From assembly GCA_023634235.1 (NCBI GenBank), contig JAMKCF010000008.1, forward strand, positions 64,501 through 128,500: 64,000 nt of DNA, given 5' to 3'. A model generated the notes under the pieces. It saw nothing but the letters and a program-made list of their open reading frames with translations. It searched no databases and was not told where the DNA came from. Shown here in pieces: positions 13,301 through 28,600 of this stretch. Within the stretch, counting starts at the first letter, position 1, and each line of letters begins with the position of its first letter. The translations under genes were made by a program, and so were the position numbers. The stretch is from Pisaster brevispinus. Its lineage: Eukaryota; Echinodermata; Asteroidea; Forcipulatida; Asteriidae.

Positions 13301-16300
13301 GGCTTTTTAGAGATTTTGGGATCGTAACATCCTGCAATCGGTCTATTGACTCTATTGTACCACAAATTGTTGGCTCAGTGATATAAGGTCATTAATTGCA
13401 ATTTCATATCCATAATGATCAAAAGGGCATTATGTGAAAATTTTGCAAATTTTGGAGACCACTCTTGATCAGTAAACTCCATTTACCAGCAGCTCCAAAA
13501 TATGCAAAACCAATTTTATAAAATCCATACAAACTTCACTATAGCTAACCTTATAGTCCTGAGCTGACAAAATATAATTGAACTAAAAAGTTGTTTACAT
13601 AATCAAGTTAATACTTTGCAGAATAATCTGCAAAAAATCATCACAAACCATAACCCATCACATTCTAGATGTTCAGATAGATAGATATAATTTATTCAGT
13701 CAGTTTTCTTTGTTAACAGGTCAAATTCTTACCTCTCAAAGTATTCCACACAAGACTCTGCTACGCCATCTTGAATGGTTCCCATAGCCTGGACTAATTG
13801 TTTCTTGACAGGTTCTGTACATGCAATCTCAAAAGTTGCTAGGAAATGGTCAGCCACAGCAATAAGAGCATCCTTAGGCCATCTGCTAAACCAATCAATG
13901 GTGCAACCTGAGATCAGACCAGGGAACTTCATGGCACGATTGCGGAACTTCTCTCCAACCTAACATTGACATAAGGAGCGAAAGTGATTGACAATTGACA
14001 AGATATCTCTATCTGTGTCAAAGTCGTGGGCTTCAGATGAATGCCCAAAAGCCATAGCAACAGTAACTTTAAAGTATATGTTATTTCAATTAAAAGTTAA
14101 ACCGTTAAACAACAAGAAATAGCTGCAAGGATAAGCTGCTATCAATCTGAAAATGCTTCATGGTTATTTCCACTAAGCTGTGAATTTACTAACCGGTGAA
14201 AAGCAGAGAACTACATGAAGGTTCTGTCTGGAGCGAGTGATGAAGTAATCATAGAGATTCTCAGTGGTTGGTGGGCGGCGAGGATACTCCTTCTTCATTA
14301 TGGGAATTAACTCTTGTTGGATCTCATCAATTTCATCACGAGCAAATAAGTTAGACACCTGAAACATTCAACAGGTCAAACATTCTTAAAATTATTTAAG
14401 AAACATCTCTTTTCCTTTCTTACATTAACATTTCACATCACATTTCCATTTGTCATAAATGAAAATCACTGGAGGAAGGAGGGGTACAAAAAAGTTCATT
14501 GATATTATATTCATAAATACCTGGGACAGTTTATCAATTCTAATTGGTCGAGAGGTGATCACATGGCCATATTTAAATGGGCGATATAAACACAGATAGA
14601 AGTGTTTTAACATGACCTGACCTTATTGAGTCAAAAAAGGGCGGTATCAGACGATTGCGCGGAGCCTGCAAATTTCACAGCCCTATTGAAGCTGGTAGGT
14701 CTCATTTTTGGCTCGCGCAAGTTTGAAACTTGTGTCTGATAGTTTGAATCTTCAACATGGAACTTTGAAACTTGTGCAATGGGCTATTCAGCACTAAACA
14801 CGAGCATACAAACTTAACGCAGAGGTGAAACAAGGCTAAACTGCCAGATTTGTTCTTAACATTTGGATGTTTTAACGCAAAGGTATTAGTGAACGGGAAT
14901 CAAAGTATGTTGAATCCATTTTAAACTAGTGGTTTAATTATACCGAGGCCTGTTCTTGATAATTTCATTTCAGTAAAATGTCCAAGAACCAGCCAGGCCT
15001 CAGGGTATTTAAACAACTCTGAATTAAACTAACCCTCATCCTTGCCACTCATTTTGGATTTCAATGGGCAATTCATTGCTGGCTATTTAACTATGCAATG
15101 TACGTAATGTGACCTTTAACCTACCTCACCAGATGACAGAACATTGTTGAGATATTCCAGGAAGCTTTCTTCTTTGATCTCATTATCAGTGAAGATAAAT
15201 GTAATACCTTTACCCTGCTGTCCTGCTGTGCGGTACAGAATCTTCAAATCCTCCATCAGGTTGGACTGATTATATGATCTACAGAGAGTTACAGAAAACT
15301 AGTGAGATCATCTCATGTCTGAAAAAAACCTAACATTGGCAAATTGGTATAAGAAGGAATAACTAACCTGGTCAAAGTAATCTGGAAGGTCTTGTATCCA
15401 GCTATGAAGGAAGCAATCTTCGTCAGACTCTGTTTACCAGAACCTCCCACTCCTACCAAGAGAGAGTTTCCTCTGGGAGTACGAATTACCCTGGATATCT
15501 AAAAATCACAGACACAAGTTGTGTTTTCACTATAGTTCATATTGCAACCATTCAATCAAACAAACAAAAAGTTAATACAAATGTAATGATGACTCAAGCA
15601 CATATAAGCCAATTTACTATAGAAAAAAGTGTTTTAAAATGGAACAGTTTCTGGATCCAAATCTTTAAGAATTTGGCAATAAAACATATACCTTTAATTT
15701 TCTTGTCAAGAGACGAACGTTGAAGATGTTGGCTTCCAATCCTGATGTAATTATCACTTTTTGATTGCTCAATTTATAATGTCAAGTGAACTAATACATT
15801 TTTTTTATGACAAATGAAGTCAAAAGCCTTAACTGACAATGCAAAAGTCTTCTGAGAAAAAGCAGCGTACCTTAACCAAATGGATCATTGCATCTTTGAA
15901 GAAGACCAAGTCCATATTAGCTCCTCTGACGCTTTCATTGTATTGACCCATAAACATCTGAAGACGTTCCTCCAATACATCAAAAGACTCAACTGGTTCA
16001 TAGATCTTAGGCATATCAAAATCAGCATCATCTGGCTCATCACCTGTTGCTTCTGCAGCATCTCTGTATGGGTCAACAAACTTACACAGTAAGAATCAAC
16101 TCTGCCTTAGGCAAAAAGAATAAAAATCATAACTTGGTACATTATGACCAATTACTCCACATAAACTTTTATAATAATAATAACAATAATAATAGTGGTT
16201 TCTTATATAGCACTCATATCCGTCACTCAGTGAGGCTCAGGGCACTTCAACTCTCAGTATTTTCCTGCAAGGTATGTGGGAGCTAAGTTTCTGAAGTATG

Positions 16301-19300
16301 AGACCTACTCCTTTACATAGCATCATGTAATGGTTTACAAGGTGCTGTGGCGCAATATGCAGCCAATCAAGCAAGGAGCACCGGGGCAAACCCCTGCTCT
16401 TTTCGATAAAGTGCACTGGGTTTATTTACGTCTATTACACAACAGACGGGACCAACAGCTATACCTCCCACCCAAAGGCATAGCAATAATAGTTAAGTGT
16501 CTTGCTTAAGAACACTCCTGTCACGACCAGGACTAGAACCTAGAACTCTGCAGATCAGAAACACCAGTGCTTGAGTCGGGTGCTCTTATACGTTCTTTAA
16601 TTTAAAGAGGAGCTCCAAGGTCAAACTCAATTTTGTGATGCACTCATTTTTCAGTGGATATATTCCCAATGAAAATAGAGGGCAAAAACAAGTCTCGAAT
16701 CGCATGTGAAAATGGTGTAAAATGTAGTTTCAAATAAAACTCTTTCATAGCGAAATTGTAAATCTGACGACTCAAGCATAACAAACAAATGGGTCTGTAC
16801 AATCCAGAAGAGATGTTTTTATGCCAATCAAAAGGTCAAATCCTATGTTGTTTTGATTGAATATCATCAAATTTCAGGAATGAACAAAAAATTCTCCTTA
16901 CACACCATATTTTTGAAATCAATGTTTTTTGGATTTTGACAAAAGTTGCACTTGAAGTGTATCAAACACAACAACATTTTACACTGTTGTAACGTGAGGT
17001 AAGAGACTTCTAGTTTCTTCCCCCATTTTCAAAAGGACTCAATCTATTGGAAAATAAGTGGATTACAAAGCTAAATTTGACCTTTGAGCCCCTCTTTAAT
17101 GATGGAGAGCTACGTCTTTGACACATCATACTGAATAAGGAAAACCTCACCTCATGAAGTCAACAAAGAAATGATTAGTGTCCACATTGCTCTGAAGTTG
17201 TTCTCCTAGCTCCTCTCCAATCACTCTCATGATCGTCTTCTGAAACCACTCAACATCCTGAAAGTACAAACAGCAAATATCCTCAGATAAAAGGCTCTCA
17301 GAAGATGCATGTACAAAAATCAAAGCTACATTGTCAAAAAGAAAAATTACTGCCAATTGTCCCCTTGCACTAATGTCACACACAGCTACTGTCTGCCCAT
17401 GGTCTACCACTTTGGGATTCAAATTGCATTTAGCATATAAAGATATGGTGCACATCTAACCCCAGTCAGTCCCCTAAAATGCACCCTGCACAGTAACACA
17501 CAGAGAAACTGACTCCCAAAATGATGCAAGCAAGAATATGATGACATCATGCACACTGGGTCAACATGTGGATGAGAGATGAACCTCACTTATTATTTCA
17601 CAGTTAGTTCCTTACTAATATTAGGATACTTTTAAAAAGGATTTTTAAAAGCAATGTTTGTTATTCTTATCAATGCAATAATAAATCCATGAGGGTATTG
17701 TGAGTAATGGAAGAGTTTTAATAGATGTCAAGAAATGATTTAAAGGACTATTACCCACTCTCTGATATCTTTAAACAATACTAACCTGCTGATTAGTAAA
17801 GCGGTCAGCTATGACACGCATACACTCATGCTTCCATAAAAACATGAGAATATCCTGAGAGGTCACAACCTCTGACAAGGTATTAATCATACCTTGCCAG
17901 ATACGAGACAAATCACGAAGATTGAAGATGTAGTGGAACTTAGCTGGTGTTGGCAACATCTTAATCTGTAGACACACAACATTAATAATCAGGTACATTT
18001 ATAATGTGGACTGTACAGTGAAAATGCTATATAGACAGGCAAATAAAGAGTACCTTAGTTTAACCTACGTTCACTTCTTTTTGGTCAAACAATTAAAGCC
18101 ACTAACCTTTGTAAGTTGCCACAATCTACGTGTGATGGGAACCAATGTCTTGGCTAATTCCCTGACTTCATCCTTAAATCCTCGTTCAACGCAGTAATGT
18201 CCAGAACCAATTACACCTAAAATAAAGCAACGACATCATATAAATATACGCAAAGTATGCAAGGTCAATTGAAATTGTCTTTTGTCTAAAGAGAACTATA
18301 CCATGAAGTTATAAGTCCATTACATAGGCAACCCTCGTAGTGATCAAACAATAGGAGCCAGTATGTGAGTACGACTCAACCCAAACTCTAAGTCAAGGAT
18401 AGTGAAATGAAATGAGATTGTCACAAGTCATGCTCTGGAATGAGATTGTCACAAGGCATGCTCTGGAATGAGGTTGTCACAAGGCATGCTCTGGAATGAG
18501 GTTGTCACAAGGCATGCTCTGGAATGAGGTTGTCACAAGGCATGCTCTGGAATGAGGTTGTCACAAGGCATGCTTTGTAATTAAAGCAAGCATGTTGAGG
18601 TAATCATTACTAATTTAAGAAGTACTTACCAAAGATTTTATCAATAGATGAATTAGATGGTAAGGTGCAGTTGAAGACGGAAAACTCTCTCTTAAGACGC
18701 TGAGGGATATCGTTCCGTCCACCACCAGGCTGGATCATAGCAGCCATCATCTGAATGTCAGCAATGATTGTAAAGTCTCCAGGTTTCTCCAGATTGTAAA
18801 AACCACCAAACTCCATCATTTGCCGCACAATCTCATTCGTGATCTGGTGTAAAAACGGTCAATGGAAATCATCTTAGTCAAAACTCTAGCTGTTATTTTT
18901 ATCTTTTTGTATCTAACACTTTTTAAATCAAATTATAATTGACAAGTTCAGTTTGTTTTTCTATTGATAGTTGGTGGAAGCTTCTGAAGTTTAGCTTTAA
19001 TGCTTAAATTGAGATGAGATGTTTCTTAAATTCTATTTTTAAGTCAAATGGATTAAGACAATTTAAATCTCTCGTAACAGATTGATACTTTGAGAGGGGT
19101 ACTAGGTAGCAACAGAATTACTAGTGAATCCATTGTTTATGAAAATATGGCAAATGCTCAAAATAACTTATACCTGGTAAGTCTGCTGGTACTTAGCGGA
19201 TCTAGCCAAACACAGTCTCCAACAACAATTAATGAACTAAATAAGTAGCTAATCAGAACTCCATTCCACTCAACAAAAGTATATAATATCAGATGTTGTT

Positions 19301-19656
19301 TCGCAAACCAAATCCATACAATCCATACATTGTTCCTAAAACTTGAAAAGAATGTAGTATTCATACCTGATCTCCCCACTCATTGATGATTGGCATGTTG
19401 ATATCATCAACAAACACCGTCATCTTTTTACCTGCAGGTGGGCCGAATGTGTTTCCCATGCGCTTGTCAACATAACTCTCTATGGTCCTCTGCAATGGAG
19501 ACATTATTGTTCAAAATAAGTGTTGTTCAATAGTGATTAGAAGTACAGCCAAGTGTGGATCAGTAGCTGTTGAATGGAGTCATCTTCTCATCAACAATTC
19601 AATTTTATGTTTTCATCCGTGCTTCCACATAGTGTTGTGATTTTAATGCAGAATAA

Positions 19657-19687
<31 letters not shown>

Positions 19688-22600
19688 CCAGAGAGTAAAC
19701 ACTCTCTGGTTTTATTAGTAGTAGTCAGTTGTACAACCCTAAGCCTCTGTAAAAATCCACACTGTAATACCTGAAACATCAGAGGTGTAGTTGCAGAAGA
19801 GAAGTTGAAGCTCTTTCCCATGTGTTCCTCTGGGTTGTACTTTGACATATAACCTTTGATCATTACCGTCTTTGCTGTACCCTGCTCACCAATAAGTAAG
19901 ATGGGCTGCATAAAATCAACAAGAAAATCCCTACCTCAAATTCACAATCAAAAGAATATTGATCTATCATACCATTTACAAAGAATCTCACCAAAATAAA
20001 AACGTCCAAAACCACTACAAAGAGGTAAGGACTGAATTAACAACACAACATAAAAGCAACATATCACAGACAAAGAAAAGCACAAAGATGAAAATAAAGC
20101 ATAGTCAACCTCTTTGAGTACTGCTACTTACATAAAGCATATGAGCAAGGCAATCAAAAGAATAAAGTGAGTTTGAAACTGCAATGACATTTAAATCAAC
20201 CAATCACCACTTACCTTGCTTTGTTTGGCCACGGTGTGGATGAGGAAGTCTGTTCGTACATTGTCTACATTAGGTACAAGGATAGAACCATACTCTGGTG
20301 TAGAGTCTGAAGGATAAACCCAATCCTCTACTCTAGAGTTCCAGTGTTTCCATGAACCTATACATAAACAAAAGATCATACAAGCTTTCATGAACTCATA
20401 CCACCCAGTGAGTTCATAATCTGTCTCAATGGCATGACACTTTTAAGACTTAAAACATGCTGTAAAGATTTAGTCCTGTGAGCACAATTCCTGTCTAAAA
20501 TACACCTTTTATCAATAGTTTTGCTTCTAAATAAAAAGATTATGAATTCAAATGACATTACTGACTCACCATCATTGTCCACAAAGTAATCAAAGATGGT
20601 TTCCTCTGTGCCTGGTGTTAATGCAGGTAGATTGAGAGTAAAATCTTGGTGATTTACAATGAAATCTTGCATCTTACTACGGTCTTCCAACTCCAATATT
20701 GCACCTACACTCCACATGACCACAAAGACATACAGCTTCTCCAGGTGGTCAGGAGGGCAACCTCCACTATCTTTCTCATCTTTATTCGGTATGAGTCCCT
20801 GAAGAAGGTTAATGGCCTAAGAGGTAGAGGGGAAGTAGACACAAATAAAATAATTACAATCATGACTATAAGTAATGACCATAAATGCAAACAATGTCTC
20901 TGTAAAGTTATACATTAAATGTTAATGACAAAAATAAATTTAGAGCAATTTGAAGGTAGAGTCACTGTTTGGTTTTTGTAAAGGTTATGCTGATTTATAG
21001 GCACAGTTATCAAGAAAAATACAATAAAAGTTACCCATGAAAGTTTCCCTTGAATACACTGCCTACTTACTGATAAAACAGCAAAAAATGGTCACAGTAT
21101 TTACATAAAGAAATCATCAAATCCATCCATGTTAAGGAGGCAGCAGCGGGCACCAATGGTATCTCTGGCCGTATTAAGGGCAGCATTTAAACCGACATCA
21201 CAACATTTTAAAAATCATCTGCAGGTGATCTTTGCAGATTTAAATTTATCATCATACTTTTATTGATTTCTAGTCAACATTGGCACTTCAGAGGAAATAA
21301 TTTTGTACCATGCTTACAACCATTACCATCTATTTAACAAGTAGGCTTTCGGGAAATTACACAATTTATATTCGGGGTCATTACCAATGTATGATGCTAC
21401 CTTCATTCCTGTTTAATTCTCACCTGTGCTATTGTCATGCATTCCAAGACATCCATCTTAAAGACCAAATTCTGCAGGGCATAGGTGTAGATTTGAGGGA
21501 AGGATTTTTCAAAGAGATTACGAATAATCTCAGCTTCCTGCATGTTACGCTTCATGAGCCATCCCTAAAAAAAAACACATACAATAAAAGATAATGTACA
21601 AAAGAAACGATTAGAATGAAGCACTATCAGCAACACAGTGTACTTTTAGAAGACAGGAATATCTTTACAGGGTATGTGTTCAGCAACTTAAAGTTTGGAT
21701 GTGGTTTTCTTTTTTAAGGCAAGATAACAATGTATTAGACAAACTTGATAATTAATGAATTTTAACTAAAAACAACTTACATCCAGAATGGGTTTCCAGT
21801 TGAGACCTGAAGAACTCATGTATACCATACCATTACGAGAGACTGTAGCTGGTGATGCATTGTCAATGTTATGAGGCTCAAAAACAATCTTACAGTTTGG
21901 AGCCATTGGGATACGGTCACCATTAGCTAAAGTCAATGTCTTGTTGTCATCTAACACAGAGTTTAGATTCTCAATCCAAATAGCATCTACTGGTCCATCA
22001 AGAACAAGCCATACATGTTCTCCTAAAAGTAAAATCAAATAACTTGATTTATTATTTTATAAGCTTGTAATCTATACAAAAATACAAAAAGTGGTAATGG
22101 CTCAATGTTTTGATCCTACCAGAGTCTTTTTCAAAGCCTAATTGACAAAGACTGTACTAGGCTTTGAGATGGGCCCACGTTTTGACCCTAACAGAGTCTT
22201 TTTCAAAGCCTAATTGACAAAGACTGTACTATAATTAAGATGGGCCCACGTTTTGACCCTACCAGTCTTTTTCAAAGCCTAATTGACAAAGACTGTACTA
22301 TGATTAAGATGGGCCCATGTTTTGACCCTAACAGAGTCTTTTTCAGAGCCTACTTGACGAAGACTGTCCTAGGATTGAGATTTGGCGGTGATTTAACTCT
22401 CACCTTTCTTAGCCCTGAGTGTTCGTCTCCACAGTGTAGAGAATATTCCATCTGTCCAGTCATTAGTAGCAACATCTAAGCGGCCAAACATCTGAGGTGC
22501 TGTTATGGCTTTAGGGTTCATTCTCATCTCCCTATGAGGTTCTCCACAGTCTGTCATAGCCTTCATTAACATGTGAATACAACAGGTTTTACCTGCACCA

Positions 22601-25600
22601 GATGGTCCCAGAGCCATCATGCCGTGACGAACTCGTTGCGTTTCAAACAGCTGATAAAATACAGGGGGTTAAACATCCTTATAATGAAAAGATAACCTCA
22701 GGGAGCATTTAATTTGAGTTCACTAAGTTAGAAAGATCTGTGATATCTGCCACAAAATACTGACTCCTTGCACTGACTGTCTAATTGTCTGCCATTTTGG
22801 GAATCAATGGTTATGGTGTAAATCTAACTTCAAACCATATCGACTTAAATGTGCACTCCACAAACGCAAGAGGAAATCCGATTCCCAAATTGAGAATGTA
22901 GTAGAGGAGAAGGTACCTGTTTAGGGACTTCCAATTTATTTGTTAAGACCCACTTAGTCTTGTTATAAGAATGAAGAACATATTGGACCATACCTGAATG
23001 AGTTTGAGACACCATGGGGGATGGTTAATAAGTCCTGCCTCTTCCACTCTTAATGTAATGGATGTTTCTAACTCAGGGTATCCAGCCTTGTCTAATGTGA
23101 TACCCGGAAACAGATCATTAATGAGTGACAAGAACAAAGGTTCATCCTCATCAACCTGAATATGCAAGAAATAGATATGAATATTCATTATTATAATGGT
23201 TGGTGAGACTGATTAATAACATCAAGTAGAGTTTTGTTTAGTGCAAATGTAGATTTCTACAAGAATCCAGGCTCATCCTCATCAACCTGAGTATGCAAGA
23301 AATAGATATGAATATTCATTATTATAATGGTTGGTGAGACTGATTAATAACATCAAGTAGAGTTTGGTTTAGTGCAAATGTAGATATCTACAAGAATCTA
23401 GGCTCATCCTCATCAACCTGAAAATGCATGAAATAGGTATGAATATTTACTATTACATTTGTCTTGCATCATTGTGAATTGTTAAAATTGATCAATACAC
23501 TCCAAGCTAAAACATCACTCAAAATGTTTACCAGGGCAGACTAAAGTTTGAAATCAATTGTGAAAATAAAGTATTAGTCTATAAGACAATATGGAAGCTT
23601 GTTAACTTACAAGTTTAGAGAGGTTCATATCCCTAAGTACTCGCATAACAATAGTACTCTCACTGTCTGTAGGGTTAGCACGTTTAGCTGCTCCAAGGGT
23701 ACGTAGAACAGATAAGATGTTACGCAGACCAAAGTCATAATGAACCTAAAGAAAAACAAGATGTCATTATTAATATCTGCACCAACGCAAGCTTTAGTTT
23801 CAATTCAAGACATATAAATCACTTGACATAATGTGCATCCTAATTATCAGAATCATATTGGTAGAAATCTTGTATATCAAACACAACTGTGCCAATGATT
23901 TACAGTTTACTTTTGTTGTCATGATTTAAGATAATAGGATTTATCTAACTTGGTACATGCGCCCAAAAATCTGACACTTAAAAATCCCATTAAAAGTTGT
24001 AAATAATTGTTTGCCAATTTGGACTGCTAAGTCCCCTCTCTTGTGTGTAGATGGAAACCAATGCAAGACACTTATATTATTATGATTATTATATATTTCT
24101 GGTAATGAAACCAGGAGGCCTCATAAGTGAACTTAATCACTGTAAATCGCAAGCCTGAGGAAACCTGTAAACAAGGGTGCTTACTATGTGAACCAGAAAC
24201 ACTGGGGTAATCCCTACTTCTTCACAACTTAGGACTAGTCCTAGGAGTAATTAAGTTAGGACGAGTAACTCGTCCTAACTCGAGATAAGACTAGTCTTAA
24301 GTCTTTGTGAAATCCACCCCTGGGTTCTTTTCAAGCACTACCTATCCTAGAACATGGCACCTACGGCTTAATGTCCCATCCGAAGCACACTCTGCTCAAT
24401 TACAACATGCCACATTGTAAGCCAGCTGTATTGTAAGCACCAACCATAAGAACACTGGTGATTGACAGTTGCTATGGTAGGCAGGGCTTAATGGATTGGT
24501 CTATTCTCCGAAAATAAAAACAAAGAATTTCATGCAGATTTACTTGCACTGTGATTATACTGATGTATAGCCACATGATTGAAGGTTTGCATGGTAGTTA
24601 CATCATGTGAAATATCTCTTTGGAACGAAGAAAAAAACAATAGTCCTGATGATGAGCAGAGGACACTGATTCAAACATTGACTTTCCATTCTCTTCAGAA
24701 CCACACATAATTCAAAAAGAGAGATGCGACATTAGATTATTGTACCTGTTTAGTCAACTGTTCCTCACACAGCTTGTACAGTGTATAGAACTTGCGAGCA
24801 AGAATTATATTCTCCATGAAACCACAGCTAGCTAGCTTGACACGGATAATAATCTGTCTATCAGGTACCATCATAGCTACTGTGCGGAAATTGATCTTGA
24901 GATTCTCAGGCAGCTCCTGACGACCAGCATAACCTGGGTTCTAATGAAGATGAGAATAAAATCAGATTTTATTGAGGAAAAGGGTAAAACAGTAAAGATG
25001 TTCAACAAGTTTTATTCATAACTACAAATGTTGTTACTTTGACAACTTGTGCAGTCATAAATATCCAAGTAATGTTAAAATTTAGGGTAGTTATAATTTA
25101 ATCCCATTTGGTACAAAGCGATCAGTTACAATGAAATTCATTTTTGTACGTATTTACCATTGTAAGGAAGAGTCCAAACTCTGGATTGAGATCCACAGTG
25201 TCACCATCAGTGAAGATGAATCTCTTCTTACGTTCTTTCTTTGCTGTCAAGACAATGGCAATCTGTTGTGCTGCCACTGAAAGCACTGGCAAGTCGATAC
25301 GATTGAATTCATCAAAGCAACCCCAGCTACCAGACTGTGCAAGTCCCTTGTAGATACGACCAAGACCTCTGTAATCCATCTGATCTGAGCAATTGAAGAC
25401 AACTACATACTTGCCCAATGCTCTACCCATGTCTTTAGTAGTCTCTGTCTTACCAGTACCAGCAGGACCAGCCGGAGCACCTCCCATGCTCATACCCAGG
25501 GCTTGCGACAAAGTGATGTAACATCTAAACAAATATCATCAATACTAATTTTATTTGTTTTGAAACTTCAATGAAAATATTGTTTTGCAGTAAAGAATAT

Positions 25601-28600
25601 TTTATGCTGCAAAGTGTAAAAAAGAATGACCCCAATGCATTAATAATAATAATAGTAATACTAATAATAATAGTAATATTAAATGAAAACGCACAAATCC
25701 ACAAAAGTGCTCATGGCGCTAATACAAACAATAACATATACATGTACAATAATCAAAATAAAACATAGCCCTACCTTAGAAGAATTCCAGAATACAATAC
25801 ATGTAGTTAAAAAATGCAAATTAAAATACACGTAAAATAAACTAACAAATCATCTACTCAAATACTTGATTGAAAAGATGAGTCTTTAGTTTTTTTTTAA
25901 ATAGGGTTAAAGAAACAGATGTTTTTACTTGTGCTGGCAATTTGTTCCATAAAAGCGGCACAACATGTGAGAAGGATGGTATGGTTTGAGAAGATCATCA
26001 ATATATGCAGGGGCATTATTAGTGAGTGGTTTATACACAAACAGCAACAGTTTGTACTTAATCCTACTGCTTACTGGTAGCCAGTGTAACTCTTTTAAAA
26101 TAGGCCTAATATGGGAGGACTTCTTAGTCAAGGTAATAACACGGCAGCAGAGTTCTGAATTCGCTAAAGACGTTCAATTTGAGTACAAGACCATATAAAA
26201 GTGAGTTGCACATGTCAAGTCTGGAAACCACGACCATGTGGACAATCTGCTCAGTTGCATTTTGTGTCAAATATTTTCTTACTTTGCCGAAATCACAAAT
26301 ATTATACAGTAAAAAAAATAAAACCAAAGAAAACTATAACATACCTTTCTATTGACAATCCCTGCATAAAAACACTTACATGTACATGTACACAAATTAC
26401 AACTTCCAAGTACACTATATTATACCCTTGAGTTTACCTGTCTGTTAAAGGAGTGATGACAAGACGTTCTGTACATCCAAGAAATTCATTTTGATACAAG
26501 AAGTCCACATCAGTGATAGAAACCAACATCTTATCATTGTCTTCATTAAAATAGAAACGAGTCTGTTTCAGCCATTCAAAATCAGCAGGAGTCTTTATGT
26601 GCATTCTCACCTAGTCAAAACGAAATAGCTGTTAATACTACAGGTCAATCATATCACTTTATATCAATTCAAACAGCTTTCAATACTTTGTTTTAAAATG
26701 TTACAAGTTTTCTAGCCAAAGAGTAAACTAGAAAAACAAATGTTTGTTTTTTGTTTATCTTGCTAATGACCCAAAGACTGCAAAGATACTAACAATTAAT
26801 TCAAACTGAAATTTTTCAGAAGGCATTTGAAATACTGACAAATAACAGAAAGCTTACCAGGTCATCAAAGATGTCTCTCTGGTGTACATGGATGGTGATA
26901 AGAGTCTCGAACTTCCTTCTCTCCACCTTAGAGAGAGTGCGTGTAGTTTGCTCAATAAGAAGATTCAGTAGCTCAAGGAATGCTTGGTTGGTTTGCTGCA
27001 TCACCTTACGATCATATTTAGCATTAGTCAATGCTTCCTGAGCATCTCGAGTCCAGATCATCTGAATCCCTAGAAGACCAACCTAGTACAAAATTAAAGG
27101 TACAGTTTACTAATTAAGAAGAGAAAAGTTATTCAATTTATGACATAACAATAACTTTATATAATAAAAATAAATAAATAAAAATAGCAGCAACCAGTGT
27201 TCTACCTTACTAATGCCCATTCAAACTGTCCAACTGGCTAGTTTATTGCTTACCACTGCTACATGCAAACCAATATATAGTTTCAAATTACAAGTTTGTG
27301 CAAATAACAATGCTTAAAGGAAACTTTAAAATATGGACTGGTGAAAAAGCTGGCAGATCAGATAAATGGCAAGCTCCCTTACCACTGAAATAGTTTGGGA
27401 CAAACTGTGGCTTCATCATCAGTGCACATTGTACATACCTGAGCTGGGTAGGAGTTCAGGAATTCAATCAAATTAAAGCTAGAATCTTGAACAGCTAAAG
27501 CAGCAGTACGGATGACACCATGTACAGAACGTTGAGACATCATCATTAGATTCATCAGCCAGATCTCAACGTTACCCTCAGCTTTAATTGGTTTCTCCAG
27601 CTGCAGGGATTAATGAGTAAGGACAAAGGATACAGTAATCAAACATTACAAGCTCAAGACTAAATACAAAAAGTTATTTGACTCCAATTGTTTGACCATT
27701 CAATATCAGCCACTTCAGTTTTAGTCGATAGGTTATTATGTGGTGAATGTATCTACATGGTGCACGGCCAACCCTGTGATCCAACCCAGATGTGACCCCT
27801 GGCTATACGGCAGTTACAGGTTTATTTGTTTCTGACTGGCAACCCGAACAAAAATATTGACAAACTAGGGAGAACACCAACATTAAGGCTTGATAGCTCA
27901 GTTGGTAGAGTGCCAGCAAGTTGATCTAGAGGGCCCACATTTACATCCTGATTTAGTAAATTTTTCTTTGTTCAGCCCCAAATTAATTATAATTTACCAT
28001 GTCAGTTTCCCTTGTGGTTTACGCAAGGTCTTTGACTATAAACATCTATTCCTAGTCAATGAGTTACTTAAATAAAATGTACTAGTCTTCTTGTTTGCCC
28101 TTTTCTCCTACCTCAATTGTCTCTCCTTCAGATGAGATAATGGCCAAGATCTGATCATAACTCTTCTCATGAAACTTAACCATCTTAGTATTATCAAAGA
28201 TACTAAGAAGATGAGCCTGGATGGTGTGAGAATCTGAGGCTTGACCGAGGATCTCAAGTAGGGCAGGGTCTGAGACAAAGAAGAATCTTGGGAACAACAG
28301 ACGTTTCTTCTCAAGGTAACTGTGAAGAATATCAGAGAATGTAAAATACAATACATGATTAAATACTTCAACACAAAGTAAAAAAAACAGCTTTTACCGT
28401 TATCTAGTATACATCATTCCAAAAGGAATCCAGCACTTTGCTAGTTGTAGACTATTTTTGTTAGTATGATAACATTACCCATAATAACATCATGCTAACG
28501 AAATAGTATACCACAAGTAAACATTCACTTTGTTGACAGAATGAGTTGTGATGTGCATTCCAGGGCTTTTCCTGGCAGGCAAGATATCACATAAGTAATA

